From contig NC_088301.1 of NCBI RefSeq assembly GCF_032854445.1, forward strand, positions 29,682,402 to 29,746,401: a DNA stretch of 64,000 nt, read 5' to 3'. Below the pieces are notes generated by a model that saw only the letters and a list, made by a program, of their open reading frames with translations, was not told the origin of the DNA and ran no database searches. Within the stretch, counting starts at the first letter, position 1. Every line of letters starts with the position of its first letter. Positions 36,623 to 49,028 of the stretch are shown here, piece after piece. Made by a program: the position numbers and the translations under genes. This stretch comes from Liolophura sinensis. Taxonomy: Eukaryota; Mollusca; Polyplacophora; Chitonida; Chitonidae.

Positions 36623-38088
36623 CAGACCTTCAAACAGTTTGGGAAATGCTTATTTGGCGAACCTTTTTAATTGGTGTGGGAGATGCTTATTTCGTAACCT
36701 TTAAACGGTTTGGGAAGTCCTTTTTAGGATCATTTCTTAATTGACTTGGGAGATGGTAATATCAATTTGGGACACATTCGTTTGATTTGTTAATCTGGTT
36801 TGGGAAATGCTTATTTCATGTTCGCCTCCCATACCGGAAGATCCGAAAAATGGAACTGAACCCACGTTTCCTGTGACCTGTAGTGATTGAAAGGCAAATA
36901 TCTTACCAGTCGGCATAGTCCGCTGCTCACAATCCTCCCCACCCCCATTCCAACCCACCCCAGTGTCTTCGTGAAATTGCATTTTTTATGAATTGTTCCG
37001 GTCACATCAGATCAAGCTGTGTCCAGAGACACTGAACTGACCCAGCTGTATTACTGCCAGTTTCATGCATAGATGGCATGTACATGAATGAGCTTACAGC
37101 AGAGTTTGAAAAACATTCCGGTAGAATTTGTTACCCATTTCCATTTTACCATAAATCAATACCAGTGATCATAGCTATGTGCAAAAAGTTTAAGTTTAAT
37201 TTTGCCAATATAAATCCCTAGCTCGACGCGATATAACCCCAAAATGATCCTTGACCAGATTTCCATCTAGAAATAGAAAAAGTCGATATTTTTAATTCCT
37301 CACAACCGGCAGCTTCTATATCGACAAATCCAAAGTCAAGAGGAACAGTAGCCGGCAGACATGAGCATACTCGTTGGATTACACAGCCCGGAAACTTTAT
37401 TATCTCTCGGCAAATACATTTGGCAAATCCAACAGCCGGGCTCAGCTTCGTGTAAACAACCTCTGCTATAGCTATACGACCGTGAAGGATGCAAAGTTGT
37501 GTGAATGGCACCCTATGCACAGACAATGCCTGAATGGTAACAAGTAACGTTGTATGGCAATTCCATTTCGCATAACAAGAGCACTGTATCGCTTAGGCCT
37601 GCGTTATGCGATACATGTATATATACCTCCATCACAGTTTTGCATATATGCGGTAGGTCTGTATACTACACAAAATATTATTGAAGGTACGTATGCATGG
37701 CTTTTGAAATTATTAAGTGCAGATCAGAATTAAGATGACAGCCTTAGAAACATATTCTTCGATGTAGTGGAAAAGTGGAAACATTTAATTGCATGTGAAC
37801 GATGTAAATGTGTGTAATCCTACCCAACTGCAGTATATGCTCACAATCTGGTATTGATTTTATTCAGATGATGTTCGTACTCCAGGTTTTATTGTGCCTT
37901 ATTCCTTTGCCAGATAAAAGTCAGCGATCGAGTATCGCACCACTCTGAACTTGGCTGCCAGATATTCTCTTAAATGTCGACCCTATAGGAGTATTTGGCC
38001 CTTCCATGTGGCACCGTATGGAGCCCCCCCCCCCCCCCCCAATCATATCAAAGGATTTCAAAGGAGTTTTCAAATATATTTTCATTTC
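36623..38088. other. Intergenic; imperfect TTTGGGAAATGCTTATTT repeats and a C-run
   Basis: Between 36630 and 36830 a loose unit of about 35 bp (TTTGGGAAATGCTTATTT with variants) recurs four or five times. A run of 17 C occurs at 38024-38040. No gene recognised. Confidence 0.5.
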
Positions 38089-38300
38089 ACATTATATATT
38101 TTCATTTCACATTTCACCTCGAGCTAATGTTTTTATACATGTCGATTGCACTCTTTCCTTTCGACATATTGGATTTCATTTCACATTTCACCTCAAGTCT
38201 AATGTTTTTATACATGTCGATTGTACTCTTTCCTTTCGGCATATTGGATTTCATTTCACATTTCACCTCAAGCTTAATGTTTTATACATTCCATTATACT
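38089..38300. repeat. 75-bp minisatellite, about 2.7 units
   Basis: The unit starts TTCATTTCACATTTCACCTC and contains TTTTATACATGTCGATTG. 75 is a multiple of three, so long open frames arise here as an artefact. Confidence 0.93.
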
Positions 38301-38631
38301 TTGGGTATATTACATTTCATTCTGTTTAATGGCTATTTAAATTCTTACCTTATACGCATATGGTTTAACGGAACAGAAATTCATAGTGAAATGTTTTATA
38401 TACGTTCTAAGAGACGCGTTTGTTGTTGACACACGTAACGGTCGTTTCACGCCTCAAGTCGGACATTCTGTATAGCGGTATATCATTCTTAGATCATCAT
38501 ATTTATCATCATATTTATCATCATATTTAGGTCATAAAACTGTTAAATTTACCATAAATGGTTATTTAGGGCTCACCAGACGAGGTCATTCCTCAATGTA
38601 ACGTTATGAATTTATTAATTAATTAATTAAT

Positions 38632-38692
38632 TTGATGATTGTTTAACGCCATATACTCAAGAGTGTTTTAATTATGCGGTGGCGATCTGTTT
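38632..38692 (-). mobile_element. SINE family A 3'-end fragment, degenerate
   Basis: TTTGATGATTGTTTAACGCC, ACTCAAGAGTGTTTT and a GCGGTGGCG match the SINE-A end in order. Confidence 0.55.
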
Positions 38693-40521
38693 TACGGATG
38701 GAGTGTCCTTGAGAAACAACCTACTTACACAACGGTCACTGACAAAACTTTCCCACAGGGTCGTATACATATATATTTGCGCATCGTATTTGTGGTAAGC
38801 AAGTGACCTTCACTGAACGATAGACTGCGCATGCGGCGACAAGAGCGTCGTCCGGACCGTTTATCATCACCAAGGTTGTTCTTGGGGAAGTGTATAGGCC
38901 TAAGTCTTCTTTTGACAACGTCCTAAACAGAGCTATTTTTCTCACTCGTCTTGAGGAACTTGTGTCTGTTATATGTTTGTCCAATCCAACGTTTCGAATC
39001 CTTAGTTATTTGTTGTGCATTTAACAGAACACCCCATACTGATATTACGGTTGTTATTCTTGAAAATTTACGGCTATCTTAGTAAGGCAAATAATCACGA
39101 AGCATTGTTTGTATTAGAGTCAGCCAATCATTGCATGGTTAGATCAATACGCAGAGGTCAAGAAAACAGAGTTAGTGTTATGGAGAGTCAACAAAGAAAA
39201 AATTGTAAAAAAGGTAGAATGCGGAGCATTTTCATATCGATTACGAAAAGGTGTTTTGATTTTCACAAGTCAGCCAATTACCAAAACATTTGGGATGAAA
39301 GATCAGTGACAAAAATAAACAATGCTGTAAAGGCAATCAGTATAATTTTTGTTTTTCCATGCACGCAGGCGATGTATCTACACGCCGAAACCCCCTCTGA
39401 AGCTAATTATATCACACGTTTGCGATTTATAGAGCCTAGAAAGTTTGACGCAATTATTTGAATTACTTCTAAATATGCTATGATCACACGCGTATTTCTA
39501 CCAATCGAACGTTCTATAAAAATACACGTAGTAAACTCTATAGTCCGATGCACTTAGAATAAATAAATTTATACACTATATTAATGAAATAATGACGACG
39601 AAAATAATGACGACAAAAATAGGCGCCTGTGGAGCCGATTGTCTAATAAATGCAGTGTCATGCAGGTGTACTTTTAAAAATAAATATTGTGCAGAGGCAT
39701 TTCCGAAACCTACATTTATGTCAGATAATTCGAAAAGCCGCTTTTTTTTGGTAACGAGTCTTCGAGTTCTTATGGGAGTGTAACTCTATATACAGAAGAT
39801 GAATTGTGAGTAGAACGTAGTAGAAGGATATTTAGTAAAAGGTGAAGGTCGCTCTTAAAAACACAAGATGTCGCAAATAAACCATTCTTTTCTCCAGTAC
39901 CCAAAGATGTATAGGGTCACGACAGAAAAAACATGACTTGTTTCTAGACAGCCAGAGTTGCTGTTGTATAAACTGCTGGCTCCTTGGCGCGATGCCTCAA
40001 ACGTATAAATGTCTCCAGTGACCAATACAATTTCACATTTTGCATATCGTACGTAAACTAAATTGTAGTGTGGATATATGTTTTATCCCTCATGTGATTA
40101 TGTATATTTGCCTTTGGCAACGAACTACATATACCTGGAGAAGATAGGATAATCTAGATATTTCCTTACTGCTGATTGCATCTTTGAAATAGCCTATGTA
40201 CAACCAATCATATTGTCGACATTTTCTGGCTAAGTTAGCAAACATGGTGTTGATCTATCTGGAAGGACCATATTATACAAGCGGAAAGGTTGTTAATAAA
40301 TGTTTTTGTGGTATAAGGGCAAAATTGTGACTTTCTTATTCCCCTCCTTCATTTCAAGGGCAAGTGTATTGCAGAAGAACCAGATTACCGTTGTCCTCGC
40401 TGAGTAACTGCTACGGAACCTCAGCCAAAAGAAGCGGATTTTGGTGGGAGTATTCTTTTGACTTTGGCTATAGGCAAGAGATCAATTAATCGGCCGGCAA
40501 GCAAATTCTCCCAGTAATTCC
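38693..40521. other. Intergenic; unassigned open frames only
   Basis: The longest frame, 148 codons at 39015-39461 on plus, starts in a poor context, is rich in AT codons and shows no motif. Nothing else was recognised. Confidence 0.3.
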
Positions 40522-40564
40522 ATGAAGATCTTCAGACATATCGACGAGCTAAATTTAGAAGAAG
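40522..40564 (+). CDS. Possible first coding exon, unidentified
   Basis: ATG at 40522 opens MKIFRHIDELNLEE and runs into a strong AAG|GTGAGT donor in phase 1. The peptide is amphipathic and charged. No second exon was recognised downstream, so this is only a lead. Confidence 0.18.
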
Positions 40565-40913
40565 GTGAGTCATCTAATCATCCATCAGTCAATTGAACAT
40601 GGGAAACTAACTCAGGATGTTGACGTCATTCACAGGCCGCTAAAATTACAGGCTGACGGCAAAGCACCTTAATCTGCAGGTCACTGGGCGTCTGTCGAAT
40701 ATTGTCGCGAAAGACACTTTATAGGCTATCTCGGTATATGAATTAGGTACCGGTAAGGCGTAATTTATAAAGGTACTAAGAATCAATAAATGCGCATAAA
40801 CAACATGTAAAAAATGCCTCACCTGTATAGGTAAAAATATTTTCAAGTAAGAGTCACTATATATGTCATTAGTAACGAAGAGTCATTATATGTCACTGTC
40901 TAAGCCTTTTAAC

Positions 40914-41251
40914 CGACCCCGATAGCACAGTTGGTAGAGCGTCCGCTTCAGCAGTGGTAGATCCACGATCAATTCACACCTAAGACCATAAAGAGGCAGT
41001 TGTAACTTCCTTGCTTGGCGTTCAGCAAGGAGGGGATAGTGCAACGACTGGTTGACCCATACCCGTTGACCCGGGCGGGGTGGCTTACTTGCCTTCCGTA
41101 AGGTGTATCAGTGAAGCAGCACTAGATAAAAGAGCGGTGAAAATCCAACCTGCAACAAGGAGGCACATTACATGCACTCTAAGGATTCCTTCGTCGTCAT
41201 ATGACTGAAAAATTGTTAAGAACGACGTTAAACCCCAAGCACTCACTCAGT
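40914..41251 (+). mobile_element. SINE family B, stand-alone copy
   Basis: A tRNA-like head (GACCCCGATAGCACAGTTGG), the CTTGCTTGGCGTTCAGCA core and the AAACCCCAAGCACTCACTC end are present, but neither the extra module nor the 18-bp repeat follows. This shows that SINE-B also exists outside the composite. Confidence 0.92.
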
Positions 41252-43214
41252 TTAAGCCTTTAACAGTTCACTGCAGTAACCCTCCAAACTAGATCACGAC
41301 TCCTTGCTGTTCATCATTAGGAAAGCTGAGAAAACACCACCTTCTAAATCTCCGTAATGTCACTATTTGAAAGCCGGATAGTGTTGCGTTGGAGCACGCA
41401 CAGCTCAAAACGTCTGAAAATAAAAGACAAGTGTAAACAAGCGTTGAAACGTCAAGGGACGTGGACATTATCTGCAGGGATGTGTTTCCAGCTAGCCGTG
41501 TGTCTTTTATGTGTTCATATGCATATTACATCTTCCGTTCGATAACCTGGAATTTAGCCTAATAAAATGACTGTACAAATAGGCCTACAAACAGAGCAGG
41601 CTAACGCATTGGAAATCCTATATCAGCCGGCACAGGACGACAAAGTGCTAAGGCTTCTTAAATCACCAGAATTCCGAAGATTGAAATATCATCCTCGGCT
41701 GCTGAAGATTTCTGACAAACACAGTGACTGCCATTCAAGAAGACTTCGATTTCCAAGGATGACCAAATATCGCGGGTTCTGTACCCTATTACATGTGTAG
41801 CCCACACTACAAAATCATCCTTTTATCCCCAGTTGTCGGGTAGCAGAAGGTACACACAGAGAATAGACAAGTGTAACTTATATTGTGTGTACACTTGTGG
41901 GCATTGGTATGGACAGAGTGTACTTCTCTAGGGCCGTCATTCCGAACTTTTTGTTCGATCTTACAAACAGCAAATTGCATGGATGGTTTTTGTGTATGTA
42001 CATGCTTCTGTTTTGCGTGTTGCGTAATGAGAAATGTTTCCACATGTAGTCGAACATAAATACAATTTGAAATATGATTGATCAATTGATTGACTGACTG
42101 ATTGATACATAGTTTAATGCCATTCTCAAGAACTTTTCACTTAATAGGTGGCGGAGAGCTTTATGGACGCAGGAGCTGGAGTGCCTTTGGAAGATACCAA
42201 CGAATTTCCCCATGCCTGACGTGCATATTTGGACGCAATGCTAATGGGAAGATTGGTAGCCTTCAATGAACTTAAAACTACAGAAACGATTCTACCAGTG
42301 CAATCCATCGCTGATTTTCACGAAGGCCCCTAAAAACAACTAATAAGAGTGAAGAATTTCCCAATTCCTTTTCCAAGGCTGGTATTGATCTCGCGCCTCG
42401 TATGACTCTTGATTAAGAAAGTTAAACATGACATCTTACTCTGGAAAGTAGGTCAACCGACAGGCTTATTAGTGCTGGCTACAATCAAAAACAATTTGGG
42501 TATACCAGCAAAATTATGTGAAATTTGTCTCGATCGTTTTGAAAATGTAAAAAATTCAGACAAAAATATAACCATAACCCGAGAAAGTAGGCCAAGGCGA
42601 AAGGTCAGTCATGCGGTCGGTTATATATATAATCCGGTTTTGGTGATGTAAAAGTTCGATCTGAAGAAGTTCGATTGAATTTGACTCCGTTTTGGACATA
42701 TAGCGTTACAAATCTTCTCTAAACTCTAATCTGAGAGTGAAGTAGACCGTAGGTCATTGGCACACTGTAATACATTCACACATAAATCCCTGCATATGTA
42801 TAAACTTTCATTTACGGCCTGCTAGCAGTTTCGAGTGCACATCAGTATACATGCGCAGAACGCGTCATACGGTAGACAAACAAAAGCGCATATCATGATT
42901 TATGTTACAACCATGACACTTCGGTGATAAATGTGGGTTGAATGTTCTAACTTTATAAGTTGAAACTAAGCTCGAGTCCAAAGAAAACATTTGCATGTAA
43001 TGCGTGAAAGTTACTGGTGGAGGTTCATGGTTCAGGGTTACAGTGCTTTGTAGGTTAGCTGTACACTTGTCGAGACACATTAACCGATTATCATATACGG
43101 TCAAGTTCACTAGACAGTCAGGACCGAAATTACTTTTCAGGGTCACAAATGCGCAATTTTTGAAGAGTGGAGGGCCACTGATTGGATAATACTGACACAC
43201 AGACATTACATGTT
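41252..43214. other. Intergenic; SINE-A fragment and unassigned frames
   Basis: A degenerate antisense SINE-A lies at 42086-42230. A 124-codon minus-strand frame at 42865-43239 is Cys-rich and protein-like, but without a recognisable domain or splice partner. Confidence 0.3.
42086..42230 (-). mobile_element. SINE family A fragment, degenerate
   Basis: GTTTAATGCC, CTCAAGAACTTTTCACTTA and AGGTGGCGG occur in SINE-A order. Confidence 0.5.
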
Positions 43215-44600
43215 GTTGATACATACTAAATTTCTGCACTGTTATTTTGACCTAGCCAAAATATATCCGATTTTTCTGTTTTGGATAAGACTGACACTTT
43301 TTGCTTGGTTACTACTACTATATATATATATATATATATTGTGACTGATGGCACATTTACTAAATAAATAGTAAGGAAAATCAGTGGGGTTCTGTAACCT
43401 ATAATACTTTTATATGAAGGCTGTTGGTAATCCCTCAATATAGCTTGACCATCGTATCAATGGTATCAGGCTGATCTGGATTGACCTGATCTTTCCTAAA
43501 TATTGTACATAAACAAAGCAAGAAACGAAGAATTTCTAACTCAGCTGAAATGATTCCCGTCACTGCGAAAACGAGGCAAACTCTCCTGGCATATATAGGT
43601 ACACCGCTGTTGTGAGATAAGACTACAGTAAAGAGCGTAAAACAAATGCAGCGACGACAGTGTGGTAGTTGGCATAACCGGTAAAAAGACGATCCGTCTC
43701 TTATCAGTTCACTTTATTTAGGGTTTTAACTGTTCGTGTACATGTTAAAACGCAACATTATACATGTCCCCCTTGAACCATGGCTAATGCAGAGTTATGT
43801 GCTGTGATATATTAGAAGTCACTGGTCTAGACTTACCAGTGAAATTATTGCTTCTGAAAGGAGAATTCGCTAACCCTATTAGTTTACATCTTTGCATTTA
43901 TGGCCTCTGACAATGTCTTAGTCAATGAACCAGTAGTGTTAGAAATATGGCGATAAAATGAACTGGACTACATATGTTGTTGAAACAGGGGAGGTCGCAA
44001 GTCTATACATGTAGGTACTAGGCAGCTTAAAGCAATCTCGGCCTATCTGGTATACATTACAGGTTACACATGCGCAAATCGTGCAATCAGGTGCCGAGCC
44101 ATTAAGCTTAGCTAGCAGGACAACCACTCGGCCACCCAGGCCCCATATAAATATTATAGGTCGCTGATATACTACACATTTCTGTACTGTCATTTTGGAC
44201 CTAGTTAAATTATCTGAATTTTGTCTGATTTAGACAAAACATTTTGCCCAGGCTGTATCTGGAGGGAGGTGACTTAAGGTGACAAAATAATACGACTTCA
44301 TTTTCAGCAGCAACTGCTGAAAATGGTGGTCATCCTAGGTGAAATGTTTGATACGATGAAGGGAAAAGTGCAAGCTGAATGTGGTGATATGGTGTGGTAG
44401 TACGCAGAAGGAAATATATGTTTTCTGGGTTGAAGTTTACTACACAAATAGGTGCATTTTAATATGTTGTATAGAAAAAAGTGAAAGCTGTATGTAGTGA
44501 TATGGCACAGTACAGCGCGAAAGTGTGAGAACATCTGAGGGTTAATGTTGACAAATTTGCCAGATATATAGTAAGGAAAATCAATGCGCTCATGTAACCT
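43215..44600. repeat. Diverged direct repeat pair (43215-43420 and 44175-44600)
   Basis: Both parts contain a TTTCTG(C/T)ACTGT(T/C)ATTTTG block followed by GACCTAG, and further on AGTAAGGAAAATCA with a GTAACCT nearby. Spacing differs, so insertions have separated the blocks. A (TA)n run sits at 43318-43340 in the first copy. Confidence 0.45.
44094..44148 (-). mobile_element. tRNA-derived SINE head, fragment
   Basis: On the minus strand GGGGCCTGGGTGGCCGAGTG resembles the 5' half of a Leu/Ser-type tRNA and the head of the SINE-A copy at 62.94 kb. There is no acceptor stem pairing for a working tRNA. Confidence 0.55.
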
Positions 44601-45049
44601 AAACATGTACGCTGGCCGGGGAATGCAGATCAAAGGTCATCTGTTCAACCTGCACACATTTTGGGGAAAACAATTTGGTGAACTGAAGTATGACGTGACA
44701 GGTCATTGAATTTTGCGCAACAGATTTGGAGAATTCTAGAGAGCCAAATTTGAAGAAAAGATATCCCGGTAAAGAACGTACGTATACGCACAAGACTGTG
44801 ATATATTCTTACGCCATTGTTGGCCGAGGGATGAAAAAGATCCGACAAGGGCTTTAATTATGTCTCAATCTTCATTTAGGCCATCGAGTGATGTACGCGT
44901 CGTGACGTGCCCGGGTGCGAGAGCTCTAGGCATAGACGGCTTTTTACTCCATAACTATCTGGAGAACAAAGGGCTTATACACTGATATAGTAGGATACTG
45001 CAGCGGGTATTCAGTATGGGTAAACCGAGCTGTGCTATCTGGACCGGTT

Positions 45050-45125
45050 TTACATATTGAAGACAGCACACTCGAAAACACAGAGTTCCAGGTTAATGAA
45101 TGGAAGATTACAGGTCTGTATTTCT
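45050..45125 (+). repeat. Dispersed segment, partner of 497-575
   Basis: Contains CACTCGAAAACACAGAGTTC and reads NTEFQVNEWK before a stop. See the entry at 497-812. Confidence 0.5.
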
Positions 45126-45544
45126 GAACGCTGAGCTGGGAAAATGACACAGATCTCAGATCAAATGGACTTGATCCTGTATACAGCCCTACACAGAATA
45201 GTCTGGTCCTTAGCTGTTCAATGTATAACACTGTGGGGTAACACCTAAAGAGGTCACCTTTTTATGCTTACACCTGTGATTCCAGCAAATACGCATATAG
45301 TATCCACGCTTGGCAAATTTAAATATATTAAACTTAACCGACTATTCGCCTTTACGCTTTGTTCACAAATGTTTTCACCGCTCCTACTTACTCCCTCCAG
45401 AAAAGGAAAATTATTATACCATAAGATTTTAAGCCAGGTCCATCATTATCACCTGGGGCCAATCCCTTTGATTCATATAGGTATGTGCCTTGCTGTAGAA
45501 CAGAACTGGGTCTTTACACTGCTAAAATGACAGGAGTAAGTCGT

Positions 45545-45660
45545 CGTGAATAGAAAACGACCATCCGCAAGCCGCCGAATGCCTTCCCACATAGGGCTGG
45601 AGAAGAAGTCAGCTTGAACTGAACTCACAGCTAGCGTTTTGGTGGGGAGTTCCCACCGCC
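45545..45660 (-). mobile_element. SINE family A fragment (head half)
   Basis: CGACCATCCGCAAG, CCTTCCCACATAGGGCTGGAG and GAACTCACAGC match the middle and head of SINE-A in antisense order; the tail end is missing. Confidence 0.65.
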
Positions 45661-48600
45661 AATATTAAGATTATACACGATGTGGGCTATTCATTTGAGT
45701 ATATACTATACTGCAGTGTGCGTATGTACATGAATGCTGATTTTATTGATTGGTCGAATAAAATAAAAACACACAAAACACTTGTCTGGATCACGTTTCA
45801 AATTTCGGTCTAATGATATTTAGAGAACATTCTCAGGGTAACCCTTACATATTTGGTTTAATTACGCTCGTGTTCACAGCATTTGAAAATCGACCTAATT
45901 TCGACTCTCAGCTTTCTCCCAGGCTGCCTCCTTTTCCGGCCGCCTTCAGTATTTTTAGAACGGTGCTTAACAGTGAGGGATGCAAATTAATTACAATTAT
46001 CCAGCTAAGGACACATGCACCCATGAATCTGACTGCCATATAATGGAAACGCTCATAGCGCGGTATTAAAAACAAATAAAATAAATAATTTTTTTCCGAG
46101 TCTCGATGCATTCATGCATTACTGATCTGACCTAGAGTATACGCTGTGACATGGAGAGACGAAAACTTCATTGTCCGATCAGCTCTAACTATCTCAGACT
46201 AAATAAAGAGGTCGACAATATTTGGCAATATGTTTTTTTTTTAATGTCATTTAAAATTTTTATTTAGGAAAATATAATGCAAACTTCTTCTCATTGGTTA
46301 AAATACAAATCATTACGGAAAGAAGACATTTAAATAGTGGTGAATATCTGAAAGTCTAACTTGTCCTTGTTCAACTGTCATTCTTCTGTCATGCTGGTTA
46401 AATACAGACATAGAACAGGCCTAAGTCCTTTACACTGACGCTGACAGCGAGAGATGTACGGCGAGCACAATATTACAGAAATAGTTCACAATGATTATAC
46501 AAAGGTAGCTCAATCAAACGATGCCCAGGTATCGTATTAACAACAAAGTGGGCAACAATGGGAGAGGATAGGTACACCTGCACGCCACGATAGTAAGTAC
46601 AAACATTTCACCCATGCAAGACACTAAATACAAACATAACACTGAGGTCACAAAAATGTGAACCAGTGTTTATCAATATTGCAACGACTTAGTATATGCA
46701 TCAACTGTAAGGTATACTCTGACACAGATTTCTGTTATAGCAAGCAAACGGTTACAAACGACCATTTGTTCAACTGAATCACGTGAAGGGCTAAAAACTA
46801 TGACACATAAAACAAAACATCAAAATAGAAACCTGTAATAGTCAGAATGCCCCTCGATTCCACTCCGGAAACTTTTTCACTATTCGATATGAATGAATTC
46901 TATGGATCATCTCAGTTTGCGGGACGATAATTTACAAGAAATGGTTAGATATGAACAGATACATACAACACAAAATGACTCACAGACATGAGATGCCAAG
47001 CCAATTAAATACAATTAATTTCAATGGTACAGAAATGAAATCATGTGACGATGCTATGAAGTCAATTACTCTGGTGGACATATCCGTAAAACGTCTAGAA
47101 AGGCAAATTCTGAATATCCAAGACGCCCTCTTCCTAAGATTATTATATCGCTATAAACAATGTGATCAGATTGACTCTACTATGTATAAAAGTGTAAACG
47201 TGATGGGTAGTGAGGTGACGCATACGGGTAACTTCCAATCCACACGCATACAAGTACCAACACTCATCTTATATACATCTGGGAAACAAGACATCTTTGG
47301 TAAAGTTTTTCTTCCTATATAATAACGGCAATCAATGAGAGGATCTCGACTGAATTCTTAATGAAGCGTACCACCAACACGTTATAGGTATCAGGAGAGA
47401 TAGCATGGTCCCTTACGACTCCTGGCCCGTATTTATCAAACGTCTTAAGACTGAAGTCAAGAATTCAAACAAGGCCACAAATAAAATGCTTTGCTCTAAA
47501 AAGTTTAAAATTTGTACACAGATTCTTTACTGCAAAACAATATACAAACCACAATTTGAGTTCTTTCCTCATCTGAGTTTAGCTTTTAAAGGACTTGGAA
47601 TTTATGACTTAAGGCTTAAGTTTCTGGATAAATACGGGTTCAGGGGTCGATTCCACAAAGACATATCTGACTTAAGTCAAAATTTAAAACGTTGTCACAA
47701 TATTTAATTTCCAGTAATGGAAGTTGAAATCTGGACACACATGTCTTAAGATAACACTGATGAGGTGGTCAAAATTTAAATTTAGAGGGCTATAAAACCA
47801 TATTTTAAATTTTTGACCAGTCAAAACTGGCTTTGTCAAACTTTGAAATGCGAGCTCATTTTTGGACTTTAGTACTTAAAATTGTGTCTACCGCATCAAT
47901 ATTATCTTAGGACAAACGTGTCCAAACTTCAACTTCCACGACTAAAAATAAAGCGCTGTGAAGAAGATTTAAATTAAGTCAGAAATGGCTGGAATCTGCC
48001 ACTGAATGATATCATCAGCTTGGCTTGGGTTTGGACTGCTTTGTCGCGGTGCTCATTGCTGGCCCGTCAGTCGAGACTAGAACGAGGGACGGTGCTGAGA
48101 TCTGAGAGAGTCCTTAGAGCCAGCCTCTTCCACCAGGAAATCCTCCAAAAGTCATAGCTGGTCGCATGTCACAGAAAAGAACACCTGGCAATCTCTCTTC
48201 CAGGAAATCTTCTTAAAATGATAGCATGTCGCAATTCACAGAAAGGAAGGTTTGACAATCTTTACACCTCTCACGCTCGTATCATCACAATAAGTTCGGT
48301 ATATAATATGACAATAAAACTGAATAACAGAAAACTTAAACAGATCTTATAATGTACATGGAAAAACTCTGAAGCATTAAAGCTACTTCTGGCGCCGACG
48401 TATCACCAATATGTGATTTAGGGCGATGTTATTCCTCCCGGTCTGACCAGGAACCGTTCACAATTTGCATAGTTAGACACTGTCTAAAAAGCTATGTCGA
48501 AGCTGCAAGCGATGTATAAACCTTAGATGGAAGCAGCCTGAGATCTGTATTAAGTGGCATTTTGTACCACCTACAGAGCTGGCAACTCAAATCTCATGAA

Positions 48601-49028
48601 AAGACATAATAACCAGGTTGACGCACCTACATCCTGTCATTGGTGGCTTTTGCATTGTGCTACCGTACCTTTGCAAGAGACGTCAGTGTGTTCAATAATA
48701 TTTGGAGCCCCATGCTATTAATTGTTCTCCACAAAAATAAGGAAAGAAGAAATTCTCCTTCCTTACAGTATGCGGATGGTCCTCCTATAGAGCACATTCG
48801 CCTCCATCAACAGCAATGGTTTCAGTTCACGCAAATGGAAAACAATTTGGTTGGAAGATGGTCAAAAGACACAACAGAAACATGTCAGGAAGTCCACAGT
48901 AATCTTGCTATCCAGCAATTTCCTTTCAAAAATGTTCGTACTGTACGGTAAGTACAGTTCAGCACACTGACGCCATTGATTGAATTCGGTAGTCTTTTTA
49001 TATTACGATGGTCCAATTAACACGTGAT
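45661..49028. other. Gene-poor stretch, tetraspanin 3' UTR at its upper end
   Basis: The part next to 49029 should hold the tetraspanin 3' untranslated region (minus strand). Plus-strand frames at 46951-47322 (123 codons) and 47405-47707 (100 codons) show no family motif. A recognisable minus-strand poly(A) signal close to the stop was not found. Confidence 0.3.

Noticed and set aside
37995-38429. 144- and 107-codon plus-strand frames with repeated FHFTF blocks
   Set aside because: Caused by the 75-bp minisatellite and the C-run; no start context or family.
39015-39461. 148-codon plus-strand open frame
   Set aside because: Poor start context, AT-driven codons, no motif, no splice partner.
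47405-47707. 100-codon plus-strand frame
   Set aside because: Lys/Phe-rich composition expected of AT-rich DNA and no family resemblance.
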